Part shown: positions 8,721 to 18,240 of the stretch, piece after piece
How the letters are laid out: the number at the start of each line of letters is the position of its first letter
Numbering within the stretch: position 1 is the stretch's first letter
NCBI RefSeq assembly: GCF_024730565.1
Contig: NZ_CP077725.1
Coordinates: 2,170,001-2,234,000, forward strand
Origin: Clostridium sp. CM027
GTDB taxonomy: Bacteria > Bacillota > Clostridia > Clostridiales > Clostridiaceae
Reading direction: 5' to 3'
DNA: 64,000 nucleotides
Made by a program: the position numbers and the translations under genes
The notes under the pieces: model-generated
Database searches by the model: none
Seen by the model: the letters and a program-made list of their open reading frames with translations, nothing else
What the model was told of the DNA's origin: nothing

Positions 8721-9569
8721 TTATATTAAAACAATAACCTTAGTTAATACTAATATTCCAAGTAAAATACCTACTACTATTCTATATATTGCAAAGAGTT
8801 TCATTGGCTTCTTTTTCAAATAATCCACAAATTTTTTCATAACTATCAAAGATACTATGAAGGCTACAACAAATCCTACTATTAATGAAATCCATAATGT
8901 TTTCGTCATTACAGAATAATCAAATTCAAATAAATCTTTTCCTGTTGCCCCTATCATAGCTGGAATCGCTATGAAAAATGAAAATTCTGCTGCTATTGGT
9001 GTTGATAATCCTGCAATCCATCCGCCCATAATTGTAGAAGCACTTCTTGACATTCCTGGCCACATTGCAAGCAGTTGTAATAAACCGATCTTAAATGATT
9101 GTATAGGCGTTATGCTATCTATATTTTCTACTTTATGATCCCTGTTTCTAACTCTCTTCTCGATTATTAGTAACAATAATCCACCAACTATGAATCCTAC
9201 TATAACAGCCTCTGGTGTAAACAATAGTTTTATTTTATCGTATAATACTACTCCTGCAATTCCCATTGGAATAGATGCCGTAATAACATTTATCCCAAAT
9301 CTGAATCCTTTCTTTCCCTCTTTTCCTTTAGTAAATATAAACTTAAAAAATTCTATTATACTTTCGCTAATCTTCTCCCAATACAAAACAACCACTGCCA
9401 TTATTGCTCCAAGTTGGATTACAACTTGAAACATCTTTACAAACTCTCCCTCAAACCCAATTGCCCATCCAATCAATATCATATGTCCTGTAGACGATAC
9501 TGGGATAAATTCAGTTACCCCTTCTACTATTGCTATTATAATTGCTTTTAATAAAAATATTATGTCCAT
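8721..9569 (-). CDS. uppP: Undecaprenyl-diphosphatase UppP (BacA)
   Basis: Integral membrane phosphatase of 282 residues that turns undecaprenyl diphosphate into the monophosphate, recycling the lipid carrier of cell-wall synthesis; its level sets bacitracin tolerance. The two family signatures are present: EGVTEFIPVSSTGH (16-29) and PGMSRSASTIMGG in the second half. Length and about eight hydrophobic segments are normal. It is transcribed alone, divergent from the PadR gene, with a dyad between them. Confidence 0.95.
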   Translation of the reverse strand: MDIIFLLKAIIIAIVEGVTEFIPVSSTGHMILIGWAIGFEGEFVKMFQVVIQLGAIMAVVVLYWEKISESIIEFFKFIFTKGKEGKKGFRFGINVITASIPMGIAGVVLYDKIKLLFTPEAVIVGFIVGGLLLLIIEKRVRNRDHKVENIDSITPIQSFKIGLLQLLAMWPGMSRSASTIMGGWIAGLSTPIAAEFSFFIAIPAMIGATGKDLFEFDYSVMTKTLWISLIVGFVVAFIVSLIVMKKFVDYLKKKPMKLFAIYRIVVGILLGILVLTKVIVLI

Positions 9570-9690
9570 AACTCACCATTCCTTCCAATCTAATTATTAC
9601 TGTATATAGTTTATCATAATAATCTATAAGGTACCATCTTCAAAACTTACTGTAATATGACATCTATGCAAGTTTTAAAAAATGCTTTAC

Positions 9691-9730
9691 CTGTCGTAGT
9701 AATTGTGTTATTCTTAAATTACTACGACAG
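9691..9730. promoter_or_regulatory. Dyad in the uppP / padR divergent region
   Basis: Perfect 13-bp arms: CTGTCGTAGTAAT (9691-9703) and ATTACTACGACAG (9718-9730), 14 bases apart. It ends about 43 bases upstream of the padR start and 120 upstream of uppP. Neither neighbour ends here, so an operator is more likely than a terminator; PadR autoregulation is the simplest guess. Confidence 0.5.
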
Positions 9731-9772
9731 ACAAGGTACTACAGATGCAGTAAAATTAAAGGAGGATATAAT

Positions 9773-10102
9773 TTGATAAGCAGCGATGTAATTCGAGGAT
9801 ATAATGATACGATTATTCTTTTTATGCTTCAAGATGGCGAATCCTACGGGTATGAAATATCAAAAAACATCAGAAAATTATCAGAGGAGAAGTATGTTAT
9901 GAAAGAGACCACACTCTATTCAGCATTCAACCGTCTTGAGAAGAATGGATATATCGAATCTTTCTATAAAGACGAAACCTTTGGTAAAAGACGCACATAT
10001 TATAAAATCACCCCCGTAGGTTTAACCTACTATAAAGAAAAATGTGAAGAATGGAGCTTAACAAAAGAAGTTATTAATAAATTTATTAAGGAGAGGGATT
10101 AA
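9773..10102 (+). CDS. PadR-family transcriptional regulator
   Basis: Protein of 109 residues with the PadR winged-helix fold: MLQDGESYGYEISKNI, then the recognition region ETTLYSAFNRLEKNGYIES and the wing RRTYYKITPVGL. The length fits the short subfamily. The start is TTG behind AAAGGAGGATATAA. The next gene starts two bases after its stop. PadR proteins of this type are commonly paired with a HAAS-domain membrane protein, as here, and usually repress their own operon. Confidence 0.9.
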   Translation: MISSDVIRGYNDTIILFMLQDGESYGYEISKNIRKLSEEKYVMKETTLYSAFNRLEKNGYIESFYKDETFGKRRTYYKITPVGLTYYKEKCEEWSLTKEVINKFIKERD

Positions 10103-10103
10103 A

Positions 10104-11072
10104 ATGGAAACTATAAAAAATTATTTAGATAATATGTTTAAAGTCCTACCAAGAACAAATCAGACGGTCAAATTAAAAAACGATTTATTATGGAATATGG
10201 AAGAAAAATATAACGAGAATAAGAATGATGGAAAATCAGAAAATGAGGCCATTGGTATTGTAATTTCAGAATTTGGCAATATTGACGAATTAATTGATGA
10301 ACTCGGCATCGAACATATGAAAGATGATGTTAAACTTAAAACCATTACACAGGAAGATGCAGATAATTTTATGGCTGAAAAAAAGAGATCTGGCTTATTG
10401 TTGGGTATTGGTGTTTCTTTATGTATTGTAGCAACGGCTATATTAATATTAATTACCACTCTCGTAGATAATGGCATTCTCGGTAAAGGTATTTCAAAAA
10501 ATTTCAGCGATATGTTTGGTATTATTCCACTATTTATTCTACTTGTACCTGCTATAGCTTTATTCATTTATTCCGGTATAAAGCTAGAAAAATACAAGTA
10601 TCTACAAAGCGGTTTTGATTTGCCTCCTCATGTAAAAGTAATTGTAAATCAAAAAAATAATGCTTTTGCATCAACCCATATGATATCTGTAATAACAGGT
10701 GTGTGCATATGTGTCATATCACCAGTTGCACTTTTTGTATCATCTGCTTTTGGCGACAATGCATCTAGCTACGGAGTAGTTGTTTTACTTGTGATGATTG
10801 CTATTGCCGTTTTCCTCTTTATATATTTTGGAAATATTAAGCAGAGTTTTAGTATTCTTTTACAGATTGGTGACTTTTCAAAAGAAAAAACTGAAGATAA
10901 TAAACTTATTGGTGCAGTTGCTGCTATCGTATGGCCATTAGCAATCTGTATCTTCCTTGTCAGTGGATTAGTTTTTAATCTATGGCACATTAATTGGATT
11001 ATATTCCCTATCGTTGGCATTTTATTTGGTATGTTCAGTGCAGCATATAGTATTATAAAAGGGCATAATTAA
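10104..11072 (+). CDS. HAAS/permease-prefix domain membrane protein
   Basis: Protein of 322 residues. The N-terminal 75 residues form a soluble helical unit (IKNYLDNMFKVLP...EAIGIVISEFGNIDELIDELG) that matches the HAAS / permease prefix domain found next to PadR regulators. About six hydrophobic segments follow from residue 97 on, in pairs. Function is unknown; the family is thought to act as a membrane signalling partner of the PadR regulator. It is tightly linked to padR (two-base gap). Confidence 0.75.
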   Translation: METIKNYLDNMFKVLPRTNQTVKLKNDLLWNMEEKYNENKNDGKSENEAIGIVISEFGNIDELIDELGIEHMKDDVKLKTITQEDADNFMAEKKRSGLLLGIGVSLCIVATAILILITTLVDNGILGKGISKNFSDMFGIIPLFILLVPAIALFIYSGIKLEKYKYLQSGFDLPPHVKVIVNQKNNAFASTHMISVITGVCICVISPVALFVSSAFGDNASSYGVVVLLVMIAIAVFLFIYFGNIKQSFSILLQIGDFSKEKTEDNKLIGAVAAIVWPLAICIFLVSGLVFNLWHINWIIFPIVGILFGMFSAAYSIIKGHN

Positions 11073-11097
11073 AATAATTTTATCTTTTAAAAAAGTA

Positions 11098-11126
11098 TTG
11101 ACAATTGTTTTTATGAGTAATATACT
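11098..11126 (+). promoter_or_regulatory. Strong sigma-A promoter of the metY leader
   Basis: TTGACA (11098-11103), 17-base spacer, TATACT (11121-11126). It lies just upstream of the first SAM riboswitch. The matching spot before the second riboswitch keeps the -10-like part but has no -35 box. Confidence 0.8.
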
Positions 11127-11148
11127 AAATACTAATAACTGAATACAA

Positions 11149-11339
11149 CTTATCCAGAGTGGCAGAGGAACTGGTCCGATGAAGCCCGACAACCAGCATT
11201 CTTATTCGAATGTAGTGGTGTCAATTCCTGCAGATTGTAAAATCTGAAAGATAAGGATGTTAGCAAATTTTATGATACAATTTTATTGTTTATTAAAGTT
11301 AACTATTGCTACTTTCCTTATAGGAAAGTAGCTTTTTTT
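11149..11339 (+). ncRNA. SAM-I (S-box) riboswitch, first copy, with terminator
   Basis: The aptamer (11149-11255) has the S-box core: CTTATC P1 strand, GAGG..CTGGTCCGATGAAG, CCCGACAACCAG, GGTGTCAATTCC and closing GAAAGATAAG. The expression platform follows: a terminator with arms GCTACTTTCCT (11308-11318) and AGGAAAGTAGC (11322-11332) and seven Ts. The closing P1 strand ATAAGGA and the nearby TAGCAA are complementary to TCCTTAT and TTGCTA in the terminator region, giving an antiterminator. SAM binding should favour P1 and termination. Confidence 0.93.
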
Positions 11340-11392
11340 CTTCCCCAAAAATCTAAATAAATAATGTACTAAATACTAACAACTAAATATAA

Positions 11393-11584
11393 CTTATCCA
11401 GAGCGGCAGAGGGACTGGCCCGATGATGCCCGACAACCAGCATTTTTAAAAGAAGTGCAATGGTGTCAATTCCATCAGATTGTAAAATCTGAAAGATAAG
11501 GACGATAGCAAATTTTATGATACAATTTTATTGTTTAATAAAATTAATCATGCTGCTTTCCTTATAGGAGAGCAGCTTTTTTTT
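11393..11584 (+). ncRNA. SAM-I (S-box) riboswitch, second copy, with terminator
   Basis: A near-identical second S-box about 244 bases downstream of the first. The aptamer runs 11393-11500 (CTTATC to GATAAG). Its own terminator has arms GCTGCTTTCCT (11552-11562) and AGGAGAGCAGC (11566-11576) and eight Ts. The antiterminator complementarity ATAAGGA/TCCTTAT is kept. It sits directly before the metY ribosome site, so transcription must pass two SAM-controlled terminators. Confidence 0.93.
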
Positions 11585-11613
11585 GAAAAATAATTATAAA
11601 AGGAGAAATTAAT

Positions 11614-12900
11614 ATGAGTGAGCGAAAATTAAGTTTTGAAACATTACAGGTACATGCAGGGCAGGTTCCAGACCCTACTACAGGCTCGAGAGCAGTCCCA
11701 ATTTATCAAACATCATCTTTTGTTTTTAAAAATGCAGATCATGCAGCAAATTTATTTCAATTAAAAGAAGAAGGAAATATATATTCAAGAATAATGAACC
11801 CAACTACAGACGTTTTTGAAAAAAGAGTAGCCGCTCTCGAAGGCGGAGTAGCAGGACTTGCTACAGCTTCAGGAATAGCTGCAACATTCTATGCAATACT
11901 TAATGTAGCAAATTCAGGCGATGAAATAGTAGCTGCAAGCACTCTATATGGTGGTACTTATGAACTATTTAATGTTACTCTTAGAAAACTTGGAATTAAC
12001 GTAACATTTGTTGATCCAGATGATCCTGAAAATTTTAGAAAAGCTATCTCGAATAAAACAAAAGCACTTTATGCTGAAACAATGGGAAACCCAAAAATAA
12101 ATGTTCTAGATATAGAGGCAGTAGCGGATATTGCTCATGAAAATAAAATACCCCTTATTATTGACAATACCTTTGCAACTCCCTTCCTTTGCCGTCCAAT
12201 TGAGTATGGTGCAGATGTAATTATTCATTCAGCAACAAAGTTCATTGGAGGACATGGAACTACTATTGGTGGAATTATAGTTGATGCTGGTAAATTTGAT
12301 TGGGCCGCTAGCGGTAAATTCCCTGATTTTACAACTCCGGATAAAAGCTATAATGGAATAGTATATGCTAATTTAGGTGCTCCAGCATTTGCTTTAAAAG
12401 CTAGAGTTCAACTTTTAAGAAACACCGGTGCGACGCTTAGCCCTCAAAGTGCATTTTTATTTCTTCAAGGTTTGGAATCATTATCGTTAAGAGTTGAGAG
12501 ACATGTAACAAACGCTAGGAAAGTTGTTGAATTTTTGAGTAAGCATCCAAATGTTTCATGGGTAAATTATCCTGAACTTGAGGGGAGCAGATACAAAGAT
12601 TTAGCTAAAAAATACCTACCAAAAGGAGCAGGATCAATATTCACTTTTGGAATAAAAGGTGGCCTTGAAGCTGGAAAAAAATTTATTAATAATGTAGAAT
12701 TATTTTCGCTGCTTGCAAATGTTGCAGATGCAAAATCTCTAGTAATTCACCCCTCAAGTACAACTCATGCAGAGCTTAATGCAGAGGAGCAAAAATCTGC
12801 TGGAGTTACTTCAGATTTGATAAGACTTTCAATTGGCGTTGAGGGTATCGACGACATTATATACGATTTGACGCAAGCTCTAGAAAAATCAGTTCAATAA
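11614..12900 (+). CDS. metY: O-acetylhomoserine sulfhydrylase (aminocarboxypropyltransferase)
   Basis: Cytosolic PLP enzyme of 428 residues that makes homocysteine from O-acetylhomoserine and sulfide in methionine synthesis. It shows the Cys/Met-metabolism PLP fold: an N-terminal [10 protein letters not shown]...YQTSSFVF, the IYSRIMNPT substrate segment, and the PLP-binding K209 in [11 protein letters not shown]. The length is that of MetY rather than the shorter MetB/MetC. The ATG follows AAAGGAGAAATTAAT. Control by the two tandem SAM riboswitches fits a methionine gene. Confidence 0.94.
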   Translation: MSERKLSFETLQVHAGQVPDPTTGSRAVPIYQTSSFVFKNADHAANLFQLKEEGNIYSRIMNPTTDVFEKRVAALEGGVAGLATASGIAATFYAILNVANSGDEIVAASTLYGGTYELFNVTLRKLGINVTFVDPDDPENFRKAISNKTKALYAETMGNPKINVLDIEAVADIAHENKIPLIIDNTFATPFLCRPIEYGADVIIHSATKFIGGHGTTIGGIIVDAGKFDWAASGKFPDFTTPDKSYNGIVYANLGAPAFALKARVQLLRNTGATLSPQSAFLFLQGLESLSLRVERHVTNARKVVEFLSKHPNVSWVNYPELEGSRYKDLAKKYLPKGAGSIFTFGIKGGLEAGKKFINNVELFSLLANVADAKSLVIHPSSTTHAELNAEEQKSAGVTSDLIRLSIGVEGIDDIIYDLTQALEKSVQ

Positions 12901-12956
12901 AAAGTCAATAATTCTTTGGCAGCTGGTTTCAAAATAAGGTCTTGTTCCTAACTATA

Positions 12957-12985
12957 TTCCTCCATCACCTTAGATGACGGAGGAA
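12957..12985 (+). terminator. Hairpin between metY and hom
   Basis: Arms ATTCCTCCATCA and TGACGGAGGAAT with one mismatch, about 55 bases after metY. There is no T-run after it, so it may be a weak terminator or an RNA processing site. Confidence 0.4.
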
Positions 12986-13015
12986 TAACTTTAAAGTTTA
13001 GAAAGGAAAACTATT

Positions 13016-14305
13016 ATGAAAAAGGTAAAAATAGCGATTTTAGGTTTTGGAAATGTTGGGACGGGTGTATGGAAAATACTTCACGAAAATAGAAAAGAAA
13101 TAATGAAACGTTCAAATTATGAAATAGAAGTTGCTAAAATACTTGTAAAAGATATAAATAAAAAAAGAGATATCAAAGCACCTAATGGCCTATTAACAGA
13201 TAACATTGATGATATTATAAATGATGAAAGTATAAAAATTGTGGTTGAACTTATTGGTGGATGCGATAAATCTAAAGAGTATATGATACGCGCAATGAAA
13301 TCTAAAAAACATATTGTAACTGCTAATAAATTAGTTATCGCGAACTGGGGCGAAGAGTTATTTAAAACAGCGGAGAAAGAAAACGTATTGTTTTATTATG
13401 AAGCAAGTGTGGCTGGTGGAATTCCAATAATACGCGAGATTAATGAGAGCCTTACAGCCAATAGGATTGAGCAGATAATTGGAATTATAAATGGAACAAC
13501 TAATTACATATTAAGCAAAATGACAATGGATGGGATTAGCTTTGATGAAGCACTAAAGGAGGCGCAAGAAAAGGGTTATGCTGAAGCAGACCCAACCTCT
13601 GATGTTGATGGCTTTGACGCTGTATATAAGCTTGCAATAATGTCTTCTCTAGCATTTGGAACTAAGGTAGATCATGATTGTATTTATAGAGAAGGAATAA
13701 GAAGTATTAGTGACATAGATATAGAATATGCTAAAAAACTTGGTTATTCAATAAAACTTTTAGCAATAGCTAAAGAAGTAAATAACAAATTAGAGCTAAG
13801 AGTACATCCAACCCTAATACCTTCGAGCCACCCAATGGCAAATGTAGCCGATGCATTTAATGCTATTATGATAAAAGGAAATGCAGTTGGAGAGTTAATG
13901 CTATATGGAAAAGGCGCTGGAGCTTTTCCAACTGGAAGTGCAGTTGTAGGTGATATAATATCCATATTAAGGAATAATGTAAATCCTTATGACTTATTAG
14001 ACCTAAGTGACAAGACTGATTTTAAAGAAGTGAAAAAATCAGAAGAAAATGAATCAGAATTCTATATTAGACTTAATGTTAAAGATACAGTAGAAGTTTT
14101 AGGAGATACAGCGAAAATATTTGGGAAAAACAATGTCAGCATTATGTCCGTTACTGGAGATGTAAGGCACGATGATCATGGACCACTAGGATTTATTACA
14201 CATAAAAGTTCAGAAAAAAACATAAGAATTTCATTAGAAAAAATAAAAGAACTAGAAAACGTCAACAAAATAGAAAGTATAATAAGGATGGAATCATTTT
14301 ATTAA
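13016..14305 (+). CDS. hom: Homoserine dehydrogenase
   Basis: NAD(P)H enzyme of 429 residues reducing aspartate semialdehyde to homoserine, the branch to methionine and threonine. The N-terminal Rossmann motif is GFGNVGTG (10-17). The catalytic domain has VEASVAGGIPI-like EASVAGGIPIIREIN and INGTTNYIL followed by GYAEADPTSDVDG. The last 80 residues carry an ACT-type domain (GPLGFITHK), expected to give threonine feedback. It follows metY on the same strand, so it feeds the O-acetylhomoserine used by MetY. Confidence 0.95.
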   Translation: MKKVKIAILGFGNVGTGVWKILHENRKEIMKRSNYEIEVAKILVKDINKKRDIKAPNGLLTDNIDDIINDESIKIVVELIGGCDKSKEYMIRAMKSKKHIVTANKLVIANWGEELFKTAEKENVLFYYEASVAGGIPIIREINESLTANRIEQIIGIINGTTNYILSKMTMDGISFDEALKEAQEKGYAEADPTSDVDGFDAVYKLAIMSSLAFGTKVDHDCIYREGIRSISDIDIEYAKKLGYSIKLLAIAKEVNNKLELRVHPTLIPSSHPMANVADAFNAIMIKGNAVGELMLYGKGAGAFPTGSAVVGDIISILRNNVNPYDLLDLSDKTDFKEVKKSEENESEFYIRLNVKDTVEVLGDTAKIFGKNNVSIMSVTGDVRHDDHGPLGFITHKSSEKNIRISLEKIKELENVNKIESIIRMESFY

Positions 14306-14337
14306 ACTTATTCTCCTTTTAGTATTTATATATAAAA

Positions 14338-14395
14338 ACACCCCATCAGATGAATTTTACAACTTTTTTAGTTATAATCATTCAATGGGGTGAAG
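14338..14395. terminator. Convergent terminator after hom
   Basis: CACCCCAT and ATGGGGTG close a long hairpin between the convergent hom and yjdM-like genes. Confidence 0.5.
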
Positions 14396-14430
14396 TTCAC
14401 TATTTCGGTTCTATTACATTAAACCATGAT

Positions 14431-14772
14431 TTATACTTTTTTAACAAATTCAGATTTTAATTCCATAGCTCCAAACCCATCAATTTTGCAATCAATATTA
14501 TGATCTCCATCAACCAACCGTATATTTTTTACTTTTGTACCTTTTTTTATGGCTAATGGACTTCCTTTTACTTTAAGGTCTTTGATTATTGTTACAGAAT
14601 CACCATCGTTTAATACATTTCCATTTGCATCTTTGATAATCCTTTTCTCTTCACTACTTTCTGTTTCTAATTCTAAAGTCCATTCATGAGCACATTCAGG
14701 GCAAACAAAAATACTTCTATCTTCGTAAGTGTATTCTGAATTACATTTTGGGCAATTTGGCAAATCAGCCAT
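14431..14772 (-). CDS. Zinc ribbon protein YjdM (PhnA family)
   Basis: Protein of 113 residues. The N-terminus has a rubredoxin-like zinc ribbon with two CPxC-type pairs ([11 protein letters not shown] and [10 protein letters not shown]). The C-terminal two thirds is the conserved PhnA domain ([23 protein letters not shown]). Despite the old name, a role in alkylphosphonate use is not established for this family. It stands alone between a convergent gene and an A/T-rich gap. Confidence 0.9.
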   Translation of the reverse strand: MADLPNCPKCNSEYTYEDRSIFVCPECAHEWTLELETESSEEKRIIKDANGNVLNDGDSVTIIKDLKVKGSPLAIKKGTKVKNIRLVDGDHNIDCKIDGFGAMELKSEFVKKV

Positions 14773-15046
14773 AATTTCATTTCCTCCATTCGTTATTGTT
14801 AACTCTAATATATAAGAATTATTGTCAATTTTCTTTTTACAACTTCATAAGAATAGAAATTACAAAGTTAAAATTCACAAAAAAAAATATAGGGAGTTCC
14901 TTATATGCTTATATACTATCATAGTCTCCTCATATTGACAAACCTTCCTCCGCCCTCTCCTTAAAGTCCCTTTTTTCTATTAATCATTTTTTACATACAA
15001 GTTTTTTAAAAGCAAGTCTAATTTCAAAAATAACCATAGCAGTCAT

Positions 15047-15922
15047 TTATCTTGCCAAATTAATATTTTTAATATTTTCCATTTTCCATAAATCTGAATA
15101 TGCCCTAATATAAAATAATACATTACTTTCTTTATGATTTTTTAATAGTAAACCCCATTTTGATGTTATCACATTATCATCCATGCTTTTAGTAAATCCC
15201 CAGCTTTCCTCGGTGTCATGGGACATTACATAAATAACCATCTTGCTCTGGTCAGTTGCATCACCATCAGTTAACACATTGATAAAAGGTGTATACTTGT
15301 TTAATAGTTCTTTACTGGATTCAATACATTCAGCATAGTTGAACATATCTTTAAATTCACCAAATACCCTTGTCCAAAAGTAACTTCCTTCACTTTCTAA
15401 TGCAAAATGCTTACCCATGTCGATTCTGAACCCACCCACTCCACAATTCTTTAGTTCTTTTAAAAAATTTATATAAATTTTTTGTAATTCTACATCATTG
15501 TAATTGAGCATTGGTAATCCAAAAGCACCGTTAACTATTGCATTTCTATTGCCATAATCTACTGTATTTTTTGCGTTAGTCCAAAATTTAGGGTTATTTC
15601 GTAGGTTTTGATCTACGGTTTGACTTGGTATTAGCTTTCCACTCTCATCACCCGCTAAATGTCGTAACACTACGTCAACGATGATTTTAATTCCTATTTT
15701 ATTAGCTTTATAACATAATTCTGTTAAATCTTCCTTTGTTCCACTTCTATTACCTATTTTAAATGATAGCGGTTGATAGTATGTCCACCATTCATCTCCT
15801 TTTTTGCAAGGTTGCACGGGAGTAACCTGTATGGATGTATAGCCACACTCTTTTACTTTATCTAAAATTCTAGTTATATCTGAGATTTTCCATTGAAAAC
15901 AGTGCAATATTATTTCTCTCAT
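15047..15922 (-). CDS. Alpha-amylase family (GH13) protein
   Basis: About 291 residues from the second ATG. The first ATG (15937) is rejected because GAAAGGA, the ribosome site, overlaps it and fits the ATG at 15922. GH13 motifs are visible in order: the region-I strand IIVDVVLRHLAG, the nucleophile strand GGFRIDMGKHF with Asp as nucleophile, a candidate acid/base Glu in YAECIES, and the region-IV SHDTEESWG in place of the usual NHD. No signal peptide, so it acts in the cytoplasm. It lacks the C-terminal beta domain of full-length amylases (usually above 400 residues), though the ending is not obviously broken. Confidence 0.8.
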   Translation of the reverse strand: MREIILHCFQWKISDITRILDKVKECGYTSIQVTPVQPCKKGDEWWTYYQPLSFKIGNRSGTKEDLTELCYKANKIGIKIIVDVVLRHLAGDESGKLIPSQTVDQNLRNNPKFWTNAKNTVDYGNRNAIVNGAFGLPMLNYNDVELQKIYINFLKELKNCGVGGFRIDMGKHFALESEGSYFWTRVFGEFKDMFNYAECIESSKELLNKYTPFINVLTDGDATDQSKMVIYVMSHDTEESWGFTKSMDDNVITSKWGLLLKNHKESNVLFYIRAYSDLWKMENIKNINLAR

Positions 15923-16229
15923 ATTATGTCCTTTCATTAATCATTTATTTTATAATGTATTTAAACATTTACTTACTTCCAACCATTTAACCCATTTTCA
16001 GCTTAAATCATCACCTTCGTAATTATCATCTCGATCAAGCTGCAACATTAATTAAATTATTACTATTACAATCAGATAATTTTTACAGGAAATAAATTCA
16101 ACATAATGTAGTTCCTATAGATAATGATGTACTTAATTAACATTAAATATACATAGAATAATTTTTCAAAAAATATCCCCTTCTGATAAGGAATACGATA
16201 TTTTAAGACTTGAATAGCCTAGCCATTAA
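15923..16229. other. A/T-rich gap without a recognised gene
   Basis: No open frame with a credible start, no strong dyad. It separates the amylase gene from the orphan coding fragment beside the IS element. Confidence 0.5.
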
Positions 16230-16511
16230 CAAATTCCCTTTAGCGATAGTTTATACAGACAATTTTTTAGAAATACAAATAGTGTTACTGTTATACAATT
16301 TAGGTGGAATGAAGTTTCGAGAGAAGATTTCTTCGACTTATGGAAATGCTTTTTAAAAACTGATAATATGTACCTTTTATTTGTTAAATTTAAAGCCACT
16401 GGCAGATTTGTATATAAGACTTTATCTGAGAGAAATATTAAAAAATTAGTTGAGTACGTTGACAATAGCCCTGGGGAAGATAAGACTAAAAACCTTAATA
16501 CCCGAAATTAA
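16230..16511 (+). pseudogene. Orphan coding fragment beside the IS element
   Basis: An open frame of 93 codons follows a TAA (16227-16229) and ends at TAA 16509-16511, eight bases from the IS left end. Its composition is protein-like (SREDFFDLWKCFLKTDNMYL, then LLFVKFKATGRFVYKTLSE). There is no start codon near its beginning. It looks like the 3' part of a gene whose 5' part was lost. The family is not recognised. The antisense frame here is judged a shadow. Confidence 0.4.
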
Positions 16512-16590
16512 ACCATAAGAGGACCCTCACTAATTAGGAGGCCGCTGAAAAAAGCACTCTTTATTTAGTAGAGTTTTCAAGCTTGAATAG

Positions 16591-16633
16591 AAAAAGCATG
16601 AGATATCCATATTTGGGATATCTCATGCTTTTT
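16591..16633 (-). terminator. Terminator of the IS transposase
   Basis: Perfect 18-bp stem, AAAAAGCATGAGATATCC (16591-16608) and its complement (16616-16633), inside the IS and 26 bases after the transposase stop. Confidence 0.75.
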
Positions 16634-16658
16634 ATTTTATAATTAAGTTTTAAAAGCC

Positions 16659-18119
16659 CTATTTCATGCTTTTCAACTTAATTATTCTCTTTAGATTCAC
16701 AGTGAAGATTGATAATGCACCTTGCATTTGCATGCTAATTAAGCCTGACGATATTGCTACATCATAGCTATGTTGGTGCTTAAGTTCACTGTTTTTAGCC
16801 TCTATCATATAACGTTCCCTAGCTCGTTTTTTAAAATATTCACTTTTTTCGAACTCTATTTGATCTTTGTGAGTATTTGACTTTATTGAAACTGAATAAG
16901 TTTTAGATTTAGCGCCTTCTTTATAACACCCATCTTTATGAACACAATTTTTACACTTTTCTACATTAAAATAGTAGGTTAGCACTTGATTTTTACCAAC
17001 ATTCTTCTTTCCCTGTTTTGCTTTTTTAATAGCCATATGACCTGCCGGACATACAAATAAACCAGCATCTTTATTAAACTCAAATTCATCTTCTTTTTTT
17101 CGCATTCCTTGTGAAATTACAGGATTTAGTCTTGAAATTAATGCAATTTTATTTTCTTTTGTATATTCTAGGTTTTTCTTTTCAGAATAAGCTGTATCTC
17201 CAATTACTTCATTTACATCTATACCAGCCTCACGGCTTTTTTCTATTAAGGTTATGAGCTCCTTTCCATCACTTTTTTCGCCAGTTGTAATAACAGCTGC
17301 TGTAATTAAACGTTCTTCACTCATAGCAAGGTGTGATTTATATCCAAAAAAAGAACTATCCTCAGTTTTATGCCCCACTTTTGCATCCTCATCTTTTGAT
17401 ATTTTTAGATTTTCTAAGTCATCATTAATAGCTTCCATTAAGTAGTTTAATTTAGTTTTCACAGCTGGATTTGCTGCAGTTTCTGGCTTCTCGTTTATGG
17501 TATCAATTAATAATTTGCAGTACTCAAGAATATCTTCAAGTACTCCAGTTGTAACTTTATTAGGTAACTCTTCTTTAATACCAGGATGTACTCCGTACAA
17601 TGTTTTTCTTAAGTTTTTTGCACGTTTCAATAATTCCTCGCTTGCTGACTTTTGGTTATAACGTGACTTGGTATGCGTAGCATCAACTATTATTGCTTTA
17701 CTTTTTAAAACTCCCTCTTTTATAGCAAGTTCTACAGTCTTGTTTATTAATAAATCCAATAAATTCATGTCTTTAAGGCGAAGCTTTCTAAATTTAGTTA
17801 GTGTACTTGAGTTTATTAAATTTGTTTCTTCTGGGGCTAAATTTAGAAAATATTTAAAGGACATGTCATAAAGAGTTCTTTCAACAACATCTTCATCAGA
17901 CAATTCATATATTACTTTCAAAAGTAAATATTTAAATAGCATTATGGGGTTAATAGCACCTCTACCCATAGATGAACTATAGTTAATCATCAATTCGTCA
18001 TAAACAAATGAAAAGTCAACAAGGTCATTAATTTGCTTTAAAATGTTATCTTTCGGAATAATTAACGAATATAAGCTATGGTATGTATTTATTTTTATTT
18101 CCAATTGTCCTTTTAGCAT
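16659..18119 (-). CDS. IS1182-family DDE transposase
   Basis: Transposase of 486 residues. The N-terminal domain (about 40-130) has the helix-rich DUF772-type segment (INPIMLFKYLLLKVIYELSD). The catalytic region starts with IIVDATHTKS (first Asp), then VIGDTAYSEKKN (second Asp), and a C-terminal region with cysteine pairs (KCKNCVHKDGC) followed by RYMIEAKNSELKHQHSYD holding the final Glu. No frame breaks are seen, so the element may still move. Confidence 0.92.
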   Translation of the reverse strand: MLKGQLEIKINTYHSLYSLIIPKDNILKQINDLVDFSFVYDELMINYSSSMGRGAINPIMLFKYLLLKVIYELSDEDVVERTLYDMSFKYFLNLAPEETNLINSSTLTKFRKLRLKDMNLLDLLINKTVELAIKEGVLKSKAIIVDATHTKSRYNQKSASEELLKRAKNLRKTLYGVHPGIKEELPNKVTTGVLEDILEYCKLLIDTINEKPETAANPAVKTKLNYLMEAINDDLENLKISKDEDAKVGHKTEDSSFFGYKSHLAMSEERLITAAVITTGEKSDGKELITLIEKSREAGIDVNEVIGDTAYSEKKNLEYTKENKIALISRLNPVISQGMRKKEDEFEFNKDAGLFVCPAGHMAIKKAKQGKKNVGKNQVLTYYFNVEKCKNCVHKDGCYKEGAKSKTYSVSIKSNTHKDQIEFEKSEYFKKRARERYMIEAKNSELKHQHSYDVAISSGLISMQMQGALSIFTVNLKRIIKLKSMK

Positions 18120-18205
18120 AATAGTTTAGCCCCTTTTATTTTATTCTACTATACTAATTCGACATATCTTTTAAAATTCCTTTTTGTTTTTTAGTCTTTT
18201 ATATA

Positions 18206-18240
18206 AAAAAATCGCCATCTTTAATTAGATGACGATTTTT
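18206..18240 (-). terminator. Inward-facing terminator in the IS right end
   Basis: Stem of AAAAAATCGCCATCT and AGATGACGATTTTT; on the minus strand it is followed by seven Ts. It would stop transcripts entering from the metallophosphoesterase gene before they reach the transposase. Confidence 0.6.

Noticed and set aside
16226-16465. 79-codon minus-strand frame left of the IS element
   Set aside because: It is antisense to a longer plus-strand frame with more protein-like composition, and has no ribosome site.
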